Shown here one piece after another: positions 45,649 to 54,138 of a DNA stretch of 64,000 nt (positions within the stretch are counted from its first letter, which is position 1; each line of letters opens with the position of its first letter). The notes under the pieces were generated by a model. That model made no database searches. It had not been told where the DNA came from and saw only the letters and a list, made by a program, of their open reading frames with translations. A program made the translations under genes and the position numbers. Source of the stretch: Pseudomonas fragi (GTDB lineage Bacteria; Pseudomonadota; Gammaproteobacteria; Pseudomonadales; Pseudomonadaceae); the NCBI RefSeq assembly GCF_002269505.1, contig NZ_NQKQ01000019.1, positions 27,992-91,991 of the forward strand, written 5' to 3'.

Positions 45649-47355
45649 TCACCAGCCAACGGCAAAGCGCAGGCCGGATACGGGTTGAAGGGCCGGGGGC
45701 GGCACAGCAGCACCGGGTATCGCCGCCAGCAGGCGACGGGTGTAGGGGTGCCGGGGTGAATGCCAGAGGGTTTGCGGGGTGGCTTGCTCGACGATCTGCC
45801 CTTGTTCCATGACCAGGATGCGGTCGGCGAAATAGCGCACCACCGACAGGTCGTGGGAGATAAACAAATAGGACAGGCCCAGCTCTTCGCGCAGCTCCAC
45901 CAGCAGGTTGAGGATCTGCGCCTGGGTCGAAACATCCAGCGCCGACACCGGCTCGTCGCAGATCACCAGCCGGGGCTTGAGGATCAGCGCCCGGGCAATG
46001 CCGATGCGCTGGCGCTGACCACCGGAAAACTGATGGGGCAAGCGCGCCAGGCTGCTGCGCGCCAACCCCACGGCATCCAGCATCGTCAGGCGGGCCTGCT
46101 GGCGCTGGTGCGCATCGGTCTGCCCGTGCAGGCGTTGCACGCGGTCGAGAAGGGTCTCGACACTGTGGCGCGGGTTGAGCGCGGCATAGGGGTCTTGAAA
46201 AATCATTTGCACCTGACGCCGCCAGGCCAGCAAGTCCTGGCCTGCCAGTGTCGCGATATCACGCCCGGCAAATTCGATACTGCCGCTGCGGGCAGGCAGC
46301 AGGCGCAGCAGGGTGCGGCTGAGGGTCGACTTGCCGCAGCCCGATTCGCCAACCAGGCCCACGCTCTCGCGCTCGCCCACTTCAAGGCTGATGCGATTGA
46401 GCACGGTGTTGTCGCCGTAGCCCGTGGTCAGGTCGCTGACCTTGAGCAACGCCGGGTTGCCGGCGGGTGCCCGAGGCTTGCGCCCCGGTCCATAGTGGCT
46501 GCTGTTGACGCTGTAACGCGTGGGCTGGCCGGGCTGTCGTTCGACGTTGATTTCAGCCAGGCGATTGCTCAGGTAGTGCTGGTCATGTTCGGCCCCCAGC
46601 GAGGCTTGCAACAGGCCGCGCGTGTAGGGGTGTTGCGGGAGTTCGATGAGGGCCCGGGTCGGCTGGCTTTCCAGCGCGTGACCGTCGTGCATCACGATGA
46701 CCCGGTCGGCATGCTGGCCAACCACCCCGAGGTCATGGGTGATCAACAGCAGGCCCATGCCCAGCTCGCCACGCAAGCGCGCCAACAGTTCGAGGATTTG
46801 TGCCTGGACACTGACATCCAGCGCCGTGGTCGGCTCGTCGGCGATCAACAGCCGGGGCTGACAGGCAATCGCCATGGCGATCACCACCCTCTGGCGCTGG
46901 CCGCCGGACAAGTGCTGCGGGTACTCGTGCAGGTGCGCAGCGGGGCGCGGCAGCTGTACCAGGGCAAACAGCTCTTCGGCGCGCTTCCAGGCCTGTCGAC
47001 GGGTCAGGTCGGTGTGGGCGAGCAGGTTTTCGGCGACTTGCTCGCCCAGGGTCAGCACCGGGTTGAGGCTCGACAGCGGGTCCTGGAAAATCATCCCCAG
47101 CGCATTGCCCTGCAACTGGCGCATCTGCCGTGGCGCCATGCTCAGCAGGTCCTGGCCTTCAAACAAGACCTGCCCGGCCAGCCGGGCGTTGTCCGGCAGC
47201 AGGCCCATCAGCGCCAGGGCCGTGGTGGATTTGCCGCAGCCGGATTCACCCACCAGCGCCAGTGTCTCGCCGGCTTGCAGGGTGAAGCTCAGGTCTTTGA
47301 CGGCGTCGGCATTGTCGTAGCTCACGCGCAAACCGCGTACGTCCAGCAGGCTCAT
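45649..47355 (-). CDS. Fused double ABC ATPase of a Dpp/Opp-like importer
   Basis: The 568-residue protein has two nucleotide-binding domains: Walker A GESGCGKST (about 36-44) with LSGGQRQRVVIAMAIA and LLIADEPTTALD, and a second GESGCGKST (about 338-346) with FSGGQRQRIGIARALI and LVICDEPVSALD. Each half is followed by the oligopeptide-type C-terminal segment (HPYTRGLL, HPYTRRLLAAIPG). Peptide and nickel importers often have two separate ATPases, here joined as in YejF. It overlaps the upstream permease by 4 bases. Confidence 0.92.
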   Translation of the reverse strand: MSLLDVRGLRVSYDNADAVKDLSFTLQAGETLALVGESGCGKSTTALALMGLLPDNARLAGQVLFEGQDLLSMAPRQMRQLQGNALGMIFQDPLSSLNPVLTLGEQVAENLLAHTDLTRRQAWKRAEELFALVQLPRPAAHLHEYPQHLSGGQRQRVVIAMAIACQPRLLIADEPTTALDVSVQAQILELLARLRGELGMGLLLITHDLGVVGQHADRVIVMHDGHALESQPTRALIELPQHPYTRGLLQASLGAEHDQHYLSNRLAEINVERQPGQPTRYSVNSSHYGPGRKPRAPAGNPALLKVSDLTTGYGDNTVLNRISLEVGERESVGLVGESGCGKSTLSRTLLRLLPARSGSIEFAGRDIATLAGQDLLAWRRQVQMIFQDPYAALNPRHSVETLLDRVQRLHGQTDAHQRQQARLTMLDAVGLARSSLARLPHQFSGGQRQRIGIARALILKPRLVICDEPVSALDVSTQAQILNLLVELREELGLSYLFISHDLSVVRYFADRILVMEQGQIVEQATPQTLWHSPRHPYTRRLLAAIPGAAVPPPALQPVSGLRFAVGW

Positions 47356-48230
47356 GGGATATACCGTCGCAGGCGAGGGTTGAGGGCGTCGTTAAGACCG
47401 TCGCCCAGAAGGTTGAGGGCCAGCACCACGAAGATGATGGCCAGCCCCGGCAGGGTGGTGAGGTACCAGCCGCTGGCGATCTGTTCTCGACCACTGCCGA
47501 GCATGGCGCCCCAGCTGGCCTGGTTCGGGTCGCTCATGCCGAGAAAGGCCAGCCCGGCTTCCACCAGGATCGCCTGGGCGATCAGGATCGAGGTGGTGAC
47601 CACCAATGGCGCGAGCGCATTGGGCAGGATTTCGCGCAGGATGATCGAGCTGTTGCCGAAGCCCAGGCTGCGCGCGGCAGTCACAAAGTCGGCTTCGCGC
47701 AGGGTTCGGAATTCGGCGCGCACCAGCCGTGCCACCGTGGGCCATGAAGCGATACCGATCGCCAGCGCGATGACCCCCAGCGTCGGGTTGCCGATGGCGA
47801 CGATGACGATGACCAGTAAAAACGAGGGGACGGTCTGGAACACTTCGCAGATGCGCATCAGCACATCCCCCAGCTTGCCGCCGTGGTAGCCGGCAAGGGC
47901 GCCGACCACGGTGCCGATCAACACGCTGATCAGGGTAGCGCTGGCGGCGATCAGCAGGGAGCCACGGGCCCCGTGGGCGATTCCGGCCGCCACGTCGCGG
48001 CCCAGTGAGTCGCTGCCCAGAAAGTAGCCCGGATCGTCGCCGGGCCACAGCATCGGCATGGCAACCATGTCCAGCGGGTCACCGGGGTAAAGCGTGCCGG
48101 CCAGCAGTGCCAGGGTCAGCACCAGGGCCAGCATGGTCGCGCCAGTCAAGGCCGAGGGGTTGCGCAACAGGGCCGCCCAGACGCTTTCGCTGTAGCCGGT
48201 CGGGGCGTTTGGCAGTACGGCAGTGGTCAT
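47352..48230 (-). CDS. ABC transporter permease, DppC family
   Basis: The 292-residue inner-membrane protein has a DppC-type N-terminal helix and the EAA-loop FVTAARSLGFGNSSIILREIL near 196-216. It pairs with the DppB-like subunit 14 bases upstream. The stop overlaps the ATPase start by 4 bases. Confidence 0.92.
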   Translation of the reverse strand: MTTAVLPNAPTGYSESVWAALLRNPSALTGATMLALVLTLALLAGTLYPGDPLDMVAMPMLWPGDDPGYFLGSDSLGRDVAAGIAHGARGSLLIAASATLISVLIGTVVGALAGYHGGKLGDVLMRICEVFQTVPSFLLVIVIVAIGNPTLGVIALAIGIASWPTVARLVRAEFRTLREADFVTAARSLGFGNSSIILREILPNALAPLVVTTSILIAQAILVEAGLAFLGMSDPNQASWGAMLGSGREQIASGWYLTTLPGLAIIFVVLALNLLGDGLNDALNPRLRRYIP

Positions 48231-48244
48231 GGGACAGCTCCTTT

Positions 48245-49231
48245 TCAGTCGGCCTGGATACGTGGGTCAAGCCAGGCTTGCAGCAGGTCGACGGTGATGT
48301 TGATCACCACCACGAGCATGGATGACAGCAACAGGATGCCCAGCAGCAGGTTGTAGTCGCGGGACATCACAGCCTCCAGCGTAAGGCGGCCCAGGCCGGG
48401 CCAGCCGAACAGGGTTTCGGTCACGGCAGCACCGCCGAGCAGGGCGGCGAAATGCAGGCCGGCCAGGGTCGAAACGGGCAGCAGGGCATTGCGCAGCACA
48501 TGCCGTGACACCACCCGCCAGGGCGCCAGGCCCTTGGCCCGGGCGGTGCGCACGTAATCCTGGCGCTGCACTTCAAGCATCGCGGCGCGGGTCAGGCGGG
48601 CGTACAGGGCAATATAGAACGTGGCCAGGGCCAGCACCGGCAGCACGGCATGTTGCAGGCGGTCGAGCAACCAGGCCGGGCCATGCAGATCCAGGCCCAG
48701 GGTCTGGAAGCCGTTGCTGGGCAGCCAGCCGAGTTTTACCGAGAACAGCAGCACTGCCATCAGGCCGATCCAGAACCCCGGCGTGGAATACAGCAGCAAC
48801 ACCGCCAGTGATAACACCCGGTCAGGCCAGCGCCCGACCCAGGTGGCCATGATCGTTCCGGCAGCGATGCCAATAGCCAGCGCGAGCCCCAGAGCGCCGA
48901 CCATCAGCAGCAGGGTGTTGGGCAGGCGATCGAGCACCAGATGACTGACCGGCAGGTTGAAGCGCGGCGACATCCCCAGATCCAGGTGAGCCAGTTGACC
49001 AAGGTAGCGTTGCAACTGCTCCATCAGACTCAAGTCCAGACCGAAATGGCTGCGCCACTGCAGCAGGGTTTCGGCACTGGCGCCGCCGGACTCACCGGCC
49101 AGCACATCCACGGCGTCACCGGGGATCAGCCGCAGCAGCAAAAAATTCAGCACCAGGATGCCGACCACGGTGGGGATGGCCTGCCACAGGGTGCGCCGGG
49201 ATAGGCGCCACATTCTGCGTCGTTCAAGCAT
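48245..49231 (-). CDS. ABC transporter permease, DppB family
   Basis: The 328-residue protein was started at MLERRRMWRLSRRTLWQ, which overlaps the binding-protein stop by 8 bases; a longer frame upstream lies inside that gene. LVLNFLLLRLIPGDAVDVLAG is the DppB-type first helix and conserved periplasmic loop; YVRTARAKGLAPWRVVSRHVL near 237-257 is the EAA-loop. It forms the channel with the DppC subunit. Confidence 0.91.
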   Translation of the reverse strand: MLERRRMWRLSRRTLWQAIPTVVGILVLNFLLLRLIPGDAVDVLAGESGGASAETLLQWRSHFGLDLSLMEQLQRYLGQLAHLDLGMSPRFNLPVSHLVLDRLPNTLLLMVGALGLALAIGIAAGTIMATWVGRWPDRVLSLAVLLLYSTPGFWIGLMAVLLFSVKLGWLPSNGFQTLGLDLHGPAWLLDRLQHAVLPVLALATFYIALYARLTRAAMLEVQRQDYVRTARAKGLAPWRVVSRHVLRNALLPVSTLAGLHFAALLGGAAVTETLFGWPGLGRLTLEAVMSRDYNLLLGILLLSSMLVVVINITVDLLQAWLDPRIQAD

Positions 49232-50852
49232 GGGCGCCTCCGGTGTCGGCCAGGCTGATATTGGCCAGGCTGCTGTCCAGGCCGTTGGCGTCGTCTTCGA
49301 AACCACTGACCCGGGCGTTGTACACCGACACTTGCTGCTGCATCACCAGGGTGATGGAGGGCACTTCTTCAATCACGATCTTTTGGAACGCCTTGAACAG
49401 CTCGCCGCGTTTTTGCTCGTCGGTCTCCACCGCGGCGCTTTCCAGCAGGCGATCGACTTCTGGATTGTTGTAGTGGGTGCCGTTGGAGAAGGGCACACCC
49501 TTGCGAAAATTCTTCGACCAGAACAGCCGCTGTACACCCACGGTCGGGTCGTACAGGGTGCCCATGCCGACCACGGCAAAATCAAAGTCACGGTCGGTGT
49601 AGATACGTTTGATATAGGTGGGGAAATCCTGGGCGCGCAGTTTTACTTCGATGCCAATGCGTGCCAAAGCGCTGCGCACATAGGTGGCGGTGCGGCTGTA
49701 GCTGTCACCGTAGGGCAGCGGGTCGAGGGTCAGGCTGAAGCGCCAGTTGCCGGTCTTTACCAGCCCGGCTTTGTCCAGCAATGCATTGGCCGCCGCGGTG
49801 TCGAAGGGGTACGGGTTGGGGCCCTCGTAGACGTAGTTGGCGAAGCTTTTCGGGATAGGCGAGTAGCTGGTTTCGGCGTAGCCGTAGTACACCACCTTGC
49901 GGATCACTTCGCGGTCCAGGGCATGGGCAATCGCCTGGCGAACTTCAAGGCGTGACAGCAGCGGATGGTCGAGATTGAACTCGAGCATGGTCGGGGTAAT
50001 GGTGTAGCGATAGCCGCGGGTTGTGGCCTTCAACCGACCTGACTTGGTCAGGCGCTCAAGCTCGCTGAGCGGTACCGGACTTTGCCCGCCAGCATCCAGC
50101 GTACCGTTCTCGAAGGCGGCCAGGCGTGCCGCGCCATCGGGGATGACTTTGAGGATCAGGGTGTCGACCACGGTGGCCGTCGGGTCCCAGTACTGCGGGT
50201 TGCGTTCGTATTCAATAAAACTGCCGCGCTCCCAACGCTTGAACCGAAACGGGCCGGTGCCCACCGGGGCGTTGTTGTGCAGGTTGCTCAGCGGGTCGCC
50301 CGCGGCATACAGGTGCTTGGGCAGGATCGGTGTTTCGCCGCCGGCAAAACCGCGGATCAGGTAAGGCGCAGGCTTGCTCAAGTGGACAATGGCGGTGTGC
50401 TCGTCGGGTGTATCGACCCGCTCCAGGTTGGCAAAGGTGCTGGAGCCCCGGGGGTGAAAGCGCTTGATCAGATCCAGGGAGAACGCCACATCCGCCGAGG
50501 TGAACGGCTCGCCGTCATGCCACTTGACCCCTTCGCGCAGGGTGAAGCGGTAACTCAAACCATCGGGTGCCGCTTCCCAGGCGGTGGCCAGTGCGGGGCG
50601 GGCGTTGAGGGCTTCGTCATAAGTGAGCAACCCCTCCAGCACCTTGCTGCTGGCGGTGACGCTGGTACCGGCGGTGGTGTTGAACGAACTCAGGGACGGC
50701 GGCTCGGGGTTGATCAGCAGGTTGAATACCCGCCGCCCGCTGACGGCTTCACCCGTTGCGTCGGCCAGGGCTGTGGGCAGGAACGGAATGCTGGCGCCGA
50801 GCGCGGACAGGGCAGACAGGCCAGCAACGAATTGACGACGGGTAAAGGGCAT
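49224..50852 (-). CDS. ABC transporter periplasmic binding protein, SBP_bac_5 family, Tat signal
   Basis: The 542-residue protein was started at MPFTRRQFVAG, 8 bases after agga. The twin-arginine motif TRRQFVAGL is followed by a hydrophobic run to about residue 30. The mature protein is a DppA/OppA-type receptor with LEGLLTYDEALNARPALATAW and TLREGVKWHDGEPFTSADV. With the two permeases and double ATPase it forms a complete importer. Being inside a sulfur cluster, it likely binds a sulfur-containing peptide, glutathione-like or sulfonate ligand, which is an inference. Confidence 0.9.
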   Translation of the reverse strand: MPFTRRQFVAGLSALSALGASIPFLPTALADATGEAVSGRRVFNLLINPEPPSLSSFNTTAGTSVTASSKVLEGLLTYDEALNARPALATAWEAAPDGLSYRFTLREGVKWHDGEPFTSADVAFSLDLIKRFHPRGSSTFANLERVDTPDEHTAIVHLSKPAPYLIRGFAGGETPILPKHLYAAGDPLSNLHNNAPVGTGPFRFKRWERGSFIEYERNPQYWDPTATVVDTLILKVIPDGAARLAAFENGTLDAGGQSPVPLSELERLTKSGRLKATTRGYRYTITPTMLEFNLDHPLLSRLEVRQAIAHALDREVIRKVVYYGYAETSYSPIPKSFANYVYEGPNPYPFDTAAANALLDKAGLVKTGNWRFSLTLDPLPYGDSYSRTATYVRSALARIGIEVKLRAQDFPTYIKRIYTDRDFDFAVVGMGTLYDPTVGVQRLFWSKNFRKGVPFSNGTHYNNPEVDRLLESAAVETDEQKRGELFKAFQKIVIEEVPSITLVMQQQVSVYNARVSGFEDDANGLDSSLANISLADTGGAHA

Positions 50853-50873
50853 GGCGGTCATCCTGGGGGTGGG

Positions 50874-52013
50874 TTAGCGGCGCAATCCGGCCTGCTGCAA
50901 AAGTGGCAGCACGCGCGCTCCAAATTGTTCAAGGTCGGGGGCAAAGTCGAAGAAGCTCAGTTGCAGGCCGTCGATACCGGCCTCCTTGAGGCGGATGATG
51001 TCGCGCACCACGGTCTCGGGGCTGCCGACCAGCTGGATATTGCCGCCCACGTAGCGCTCTGCCGGTTGGTGGCCGCGCCAGGCATGGGCATCGCTGGCCT
51101 CGCGGGCATGGCCCTCCAGCGCACCGGGGTCGCCTGCGGCGGTGATGGCGGCATGGACTTCCCAGGCTTCGGCATCGCTGTCGCGGCAGATCACCAGCGG
51201 GTTGATCAAGGTGCGTACTTGGCGGCCATAGCCGTTGGCAGCGTGTTTGATCCGTTGCAAATGCTCGGGCAGTTTCTCTAGCGCGTTTTCGATCTCTGCA
51301 CTGCCGGGGCTGGTGGTGAAGACGATGTCGGAGTGGCGGGCGGCGAAGTCGATGCCTGCGGGTGAGCCGGTGGCGTTGACCAGCACCGGGCGGCCAAAGG
51401 ACGGTTTGACGCTGACATAGGCCTCTTCAAGCTTGTAATGATCGCCGCTGAAATCAACGTTGTCCGGGCTGTGCCACAGCTCCTGCACCACGCGGATAAA
51501 TTCGTCGGCCTGGCGGTAGCGCTGGTCGTGCTCGATGGGGGCCTGGCCGAAGCGCCGGTGTTCGCGATGACGATGCCCGGTCACCAGGTTCAACCCCCAG
51601 CGGCCCTTGCTGATGTGATCCAGGGTGGCGCCGAACTTGGCCAGGTGCAGCGGGTGCCAGGGGCCGTAGAGCACATGCAGGGTGGAAATCAGCAAAATCC
51701 GCTCGGTCACCGACGCCAGCGCGGCCTGGGTGATAAAGGCATCCAGCGACTCGTCGTGGTAACGGATATCTCCCCCGTAGCCGCCCTTGCCCAGCCATTC
51801 GGCGAGGGCAAACACCAGGTCAAAGCCCAGCGCTTCAGCGCGCAGGGTCAGCTGGCGGTTGTAGTCGAAGGTCCAGGTGGTGCTGCGTGGCAGTGCTGAT
51901 GGGCTCCAGCCTCCGGACTGCACCGGCAGGAACAGGCCCAGAAACAACGGTTGTTCAAAGGCACGGGACAGCGGGCTTTCAGGAAAATCCAGAGGGGAGG
52001 GCTGACGTGACAA
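50874..52013 (-). CDS. LLM-class flavin-dependent monooxygenase, SfnG/SsuD-like
   Basis: The 379-residue TIM-barrel enzyme has LGLFLPVQSGGWSPSALPRS, ALTERILLISTLH-type FMN region SVTERILLISTLHVLYGPW, and GRWGLNLVTGHRHREHRRFG near 135-155, typical of the SsuD/SfnG branch that oxidises alkanesulfonates or dimethyl sulfone with FMNH2. It is the second LLM monooxygenase in the cluster and the second gene of the minus-strand operon. Substrate not visible. No flavin reductase (SsuE-type) is present in the window. Confidence 0.86.
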   Translation of the reverse strand: MSRQPSPLDFPESPLSRAFEQPLFLGLFLPVQSGGWSPSALPRSTTWTFDYNRQLTLRAEALGFDLVFALAEWLGKGGYGGDIRYHDESLDAFITQAALASVTERILLISTLHVLYGPWHPLHLAKFGATLDHISKGRWGLNLVTGHRHREHRRFGQAPIEHDQRYRQADEFIRVVQELWHSPDNVDFSGDHYKLEEAYVSVKPSFGRPVLVNATGSPAGIDFAARHSDIVFTTSPGSAEIENALEKLPEHLQRIKHAANGYGRQVRTLINPLVICRDSDAEAWEVHAAITAAGDPGALEGHAREASDAHAWRGHQPAERYVGGNIQLVGSPETVVRDIIRLKEAGIDGLQLSFFDFAPDLEQFGARVLPLLQQAGLRR

Positions 52014-52049
52014 GGCGAAGGCTCCAGGCAGAGGATAGGGAAGCGCGGG

Positions 52050-52637
52050 CTATTCCTGCACTTGCGCAGGGCTGGTCAGCAGATAGGCGACGGTTTCACT
52101 GTTGTGCGGGTTGCGGTAGCGGTGGGGTTGTTCGCCGCGAAACAGGATCGAGTCGCCGGCGTGCAGAAGGAACTGCTGGTCATCGATGCTCAGTTCCAGG
52201 CTGCCTTTGGCCACCTGCAGATTTTTTTGCACGCTGTGCGGGTTGCCGGGCACCTGTTCTTCGGCCTGGGGGCCCAGGCGCAGCTCGGAAAATGTCACCC
52301 TATGAGCGGCGTGTTCAGGGGGCAAGGCGCGGCGGATAACAATGCCGATGCTGTCAGGGTCGAGGAGCTCGGCGATGGACACTTTCAGTGCACCGGCGAT
52401 TTTGCTCAGCACCTTGACCGAGGGAAGGCTGCGACCCGCTTCGATCTGCGCAATCAGCGCTCTGCGCACACCGCTGGCATGGGCCAGTGTTTCCAGGCTC
52501 AACTGGCGCTTGTCGCGCAAGCGCCGCACGTTGCGGCTGATACGTTCGGCGATGGGGTCGTCGCCCTGTTGATCACGCTCGGGCAGGCTGAAGGGAACAC
52601 TGCCGCTGCTGTCGAGAAAACCGGTAGGGATATTCAT
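52050..52637 (-). CDS. XRE-family transcriptional regulator with C-terminal cupin
   Basis: The 195-residue protein has an HTH at about 30-85 (NVRRLRDKRQLSLETLAHASGVRR) and a cupin sensor domain at about 120-190 (GSLELSIDDQQFLLHAGDSILF and HRYRNPHNSE, the latter with metal-ligand-like His residues). It heads the minus-strand organosulfur operon, so it most likely controls it, perhaps responding to a small sulfur metabolite bound by the cupin. The start is not marked by a clear ribosome site. No operator was recognised. Confidence 0.87.
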   Translation of the reverse strand: MNIPTGFLDSSGSVPFSLPERDQQGDDPIAERISRNVRRLRDKRQLSLETLAHASGVRRALIAQIEAGRSLPSVKVLSKIAGALKVSIAELLDPDSIGIVIRRALPPEHAAHRVTFSELRLGPQAEEQVPGNPHSVQKNLQVAKGSLELSIDDQQFLLHAGDSILFRGEQPHRYRNPHNSETVAYLLTSPAQVQE

Positions 52638-52918
52638 GGGCGTGAGCCTGCAACAGGGGCGATTGCAGGTGAATAGTCAGGGCCATGGGATAGACGGCTC
52701 ATGATGATTCCTTTTCATGCGGTCCGAAAAGTCATGAGATTACCGAGGGTTTTTTAGATCCATAAATAATTAATTCCGACGTTTAAAGACCAGTTTTGAA
52801 TAAGCGAATCCCTGATAAAACCGCTCTATGGTTATGCCCCGTTGGGCGTTGACCGCCAGAACACGGCTGACTACTGTTTGCGCCACTTGATTTCACGATC
52901 ACCACGCAGGGAGTCAGC

Positions 52919-53941
52919 ATGAGCGACATTCAATACCGCAACCTGGGCCGCAACGGCGTGAAGGTTTCGCCCATTACCCTGGGCACCATGATGTTCGGCG
53001 GGCAGACCCCGGACGACGTCGCCCGGCGCATCACCGACCGCGCTTTCGAGCAGGGCATCAACTCCATCGATACTGCCAACGGCTACAACGGCGGTGCCTC
53101 GGAAGAAGTGGTTGGCCGTTTGATCGGTGATCGTCGTCAGCACTGGGTGCTGGCCACCAAGTTCGTCAATCCCAACCCGGGCGGCAGCGGGCCGAACAAC
53201 AGCGGCGCCTCGCGCCAGAACGTTATTGCCTCGGTGGACGCCAGCCTCAAGCGCCTGAACACCGACTATATCGACCTGTTTTACCTGCACCGCGAAGATC
53301 ACGACACCCCGGTGGATGAAACCCTGCGTGCGCTGGATGACGTGATTCGGGCGGGCAAGATTCGTGGCTACGGATTGTCCAACCACCGTGGCTGGAAGCT
53401 TGCCGAATTCAGCCGCAGTGCCGACCTGCTGGGCATCCAGCGTCCGAGCGTGAGCCAGCCGCTGTACAACCTGGCCAACCGTCAGATTGAAGTCGAGCAC
53501 TTGCCTGCGGCGGAGCATTACGGGATTGGCGTGATCTCTTACAGCCCGCTGGCGCGCGGCGTGCTCACCGGCAAATATGACCCCGATCAGGCCCCTGGCC
53601 AGGACACCCGCGCCGGGCGCAACGACCCGCGCTTGCAGCAGACGGAATGGCGCCCCGAGTCCCTGAACCTGGCCCAGCGCATTCGTGACTATGCCGAGGG
53701 GCAAGGCATTACCGCAGGCCAGTTTGCTTTGGCCTGGGTGCTGAATAACCAACTGATCACCTCGGCCATCGCCGGGCCGCGCACCGAACAGCAATGGGAA
53801 GACTATGTACCGGCGTTGAACTACCGGTTCACTGCGCAGGACGAAGCCTTTATCAATGATCTGGTGGTCACCGGGCACTCAACGACGCCGGGCTACAACG
53901 ACCCGAGCCATCCATTTTTCGGGCGCAAGTCGCGGGTGTGA
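52919..53941 (+). CDS. Aldo/keto reductase
   Basis: The 340-residue NADP(H)-dependent TIM barrel has the catalytic tetrad D51, Y56, K81 and H124 (IDTANGY, ATKF, FYLHRED). LGTMMFGGQTP near 22-30 is the usual cofactor-side start. The sequence is of the YajO/Tas-type branch with broad aldehyde/ketone substrates. It stands alone with a terminator behind it and a cagggag site before the ATG. Role in the neighbouring sulfur genes is possible for released aldehydes but unproven. Confidence 0.9.
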   Translation: MSDIQYRNLGRNGVKVSPITLGTMMFGGQTPDDVARRITDRAFEQGINSIDTANGYNGGASEEVVGRLIGDRRQHWVLATKFVNPNPGGSGPNNSGASRQNVIASVDASLKRLNTDYIDLFYLHREDHDTPVDETLRALDDVIRAGKIRGYGLSNHRGWKLAEFSRSADLLGIQRPSVSQPLYNLANRQIEVEHLPAAEHYGIGVISYSPLARGVLTGKYDPDQAPGQDTRAGRNDPRLQQTEWRPESLNLAQRIRDYAEGQGITAGQFALAWVLNNQLITSAIAGPRTEQQWEDYVPALNYRFTAQDEAFINDLVVTGHSTTPGYNDPSHPFFGRKSRV

Positions 53942-53960
53942 AACACAGGCTGTCAGATAT

Positions 53961-53986
53961 AAAAAACGCCTTCGGGCGTTTTTTTG
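53961..53986 (+). terminator. Intrinsic terminator after the aldo/keto reductase
   Basis: The stem aaaaaacgcc-ttc-gggcgtttttt is perfectly paired and followed by T. It is bidirectional in form. Confidence 0.9.
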
Positions 53987-54138
53987 TGGGCGCGATGAAG
54001 TCAGCCTCAGCCTCGTCCATTGGGGGGCGATGGCTGGGGAGGGGGGGACCGGCCTTTTAAAAAATAACTCTTTACCACCTTTACCCTTAACTTGAGCCAT
54101 AGCCTTTTTGCTCCATTTCACAAAACAGGCCAGACGCC

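Noticed and set aside
45760..47889. A 709-codon plus-strand open frame opposite the double ATPase gene
   Set aside because: It is the antisense of a clear ATPase with all motifs; high GC makes long open antisense frames common. No ribosome site or family match.
50082..51281. A 399-codon plus-strand frame
   Set aside because: Antisense of the SBP_bac_5 and LLM genes, both well supported on the minus strand.
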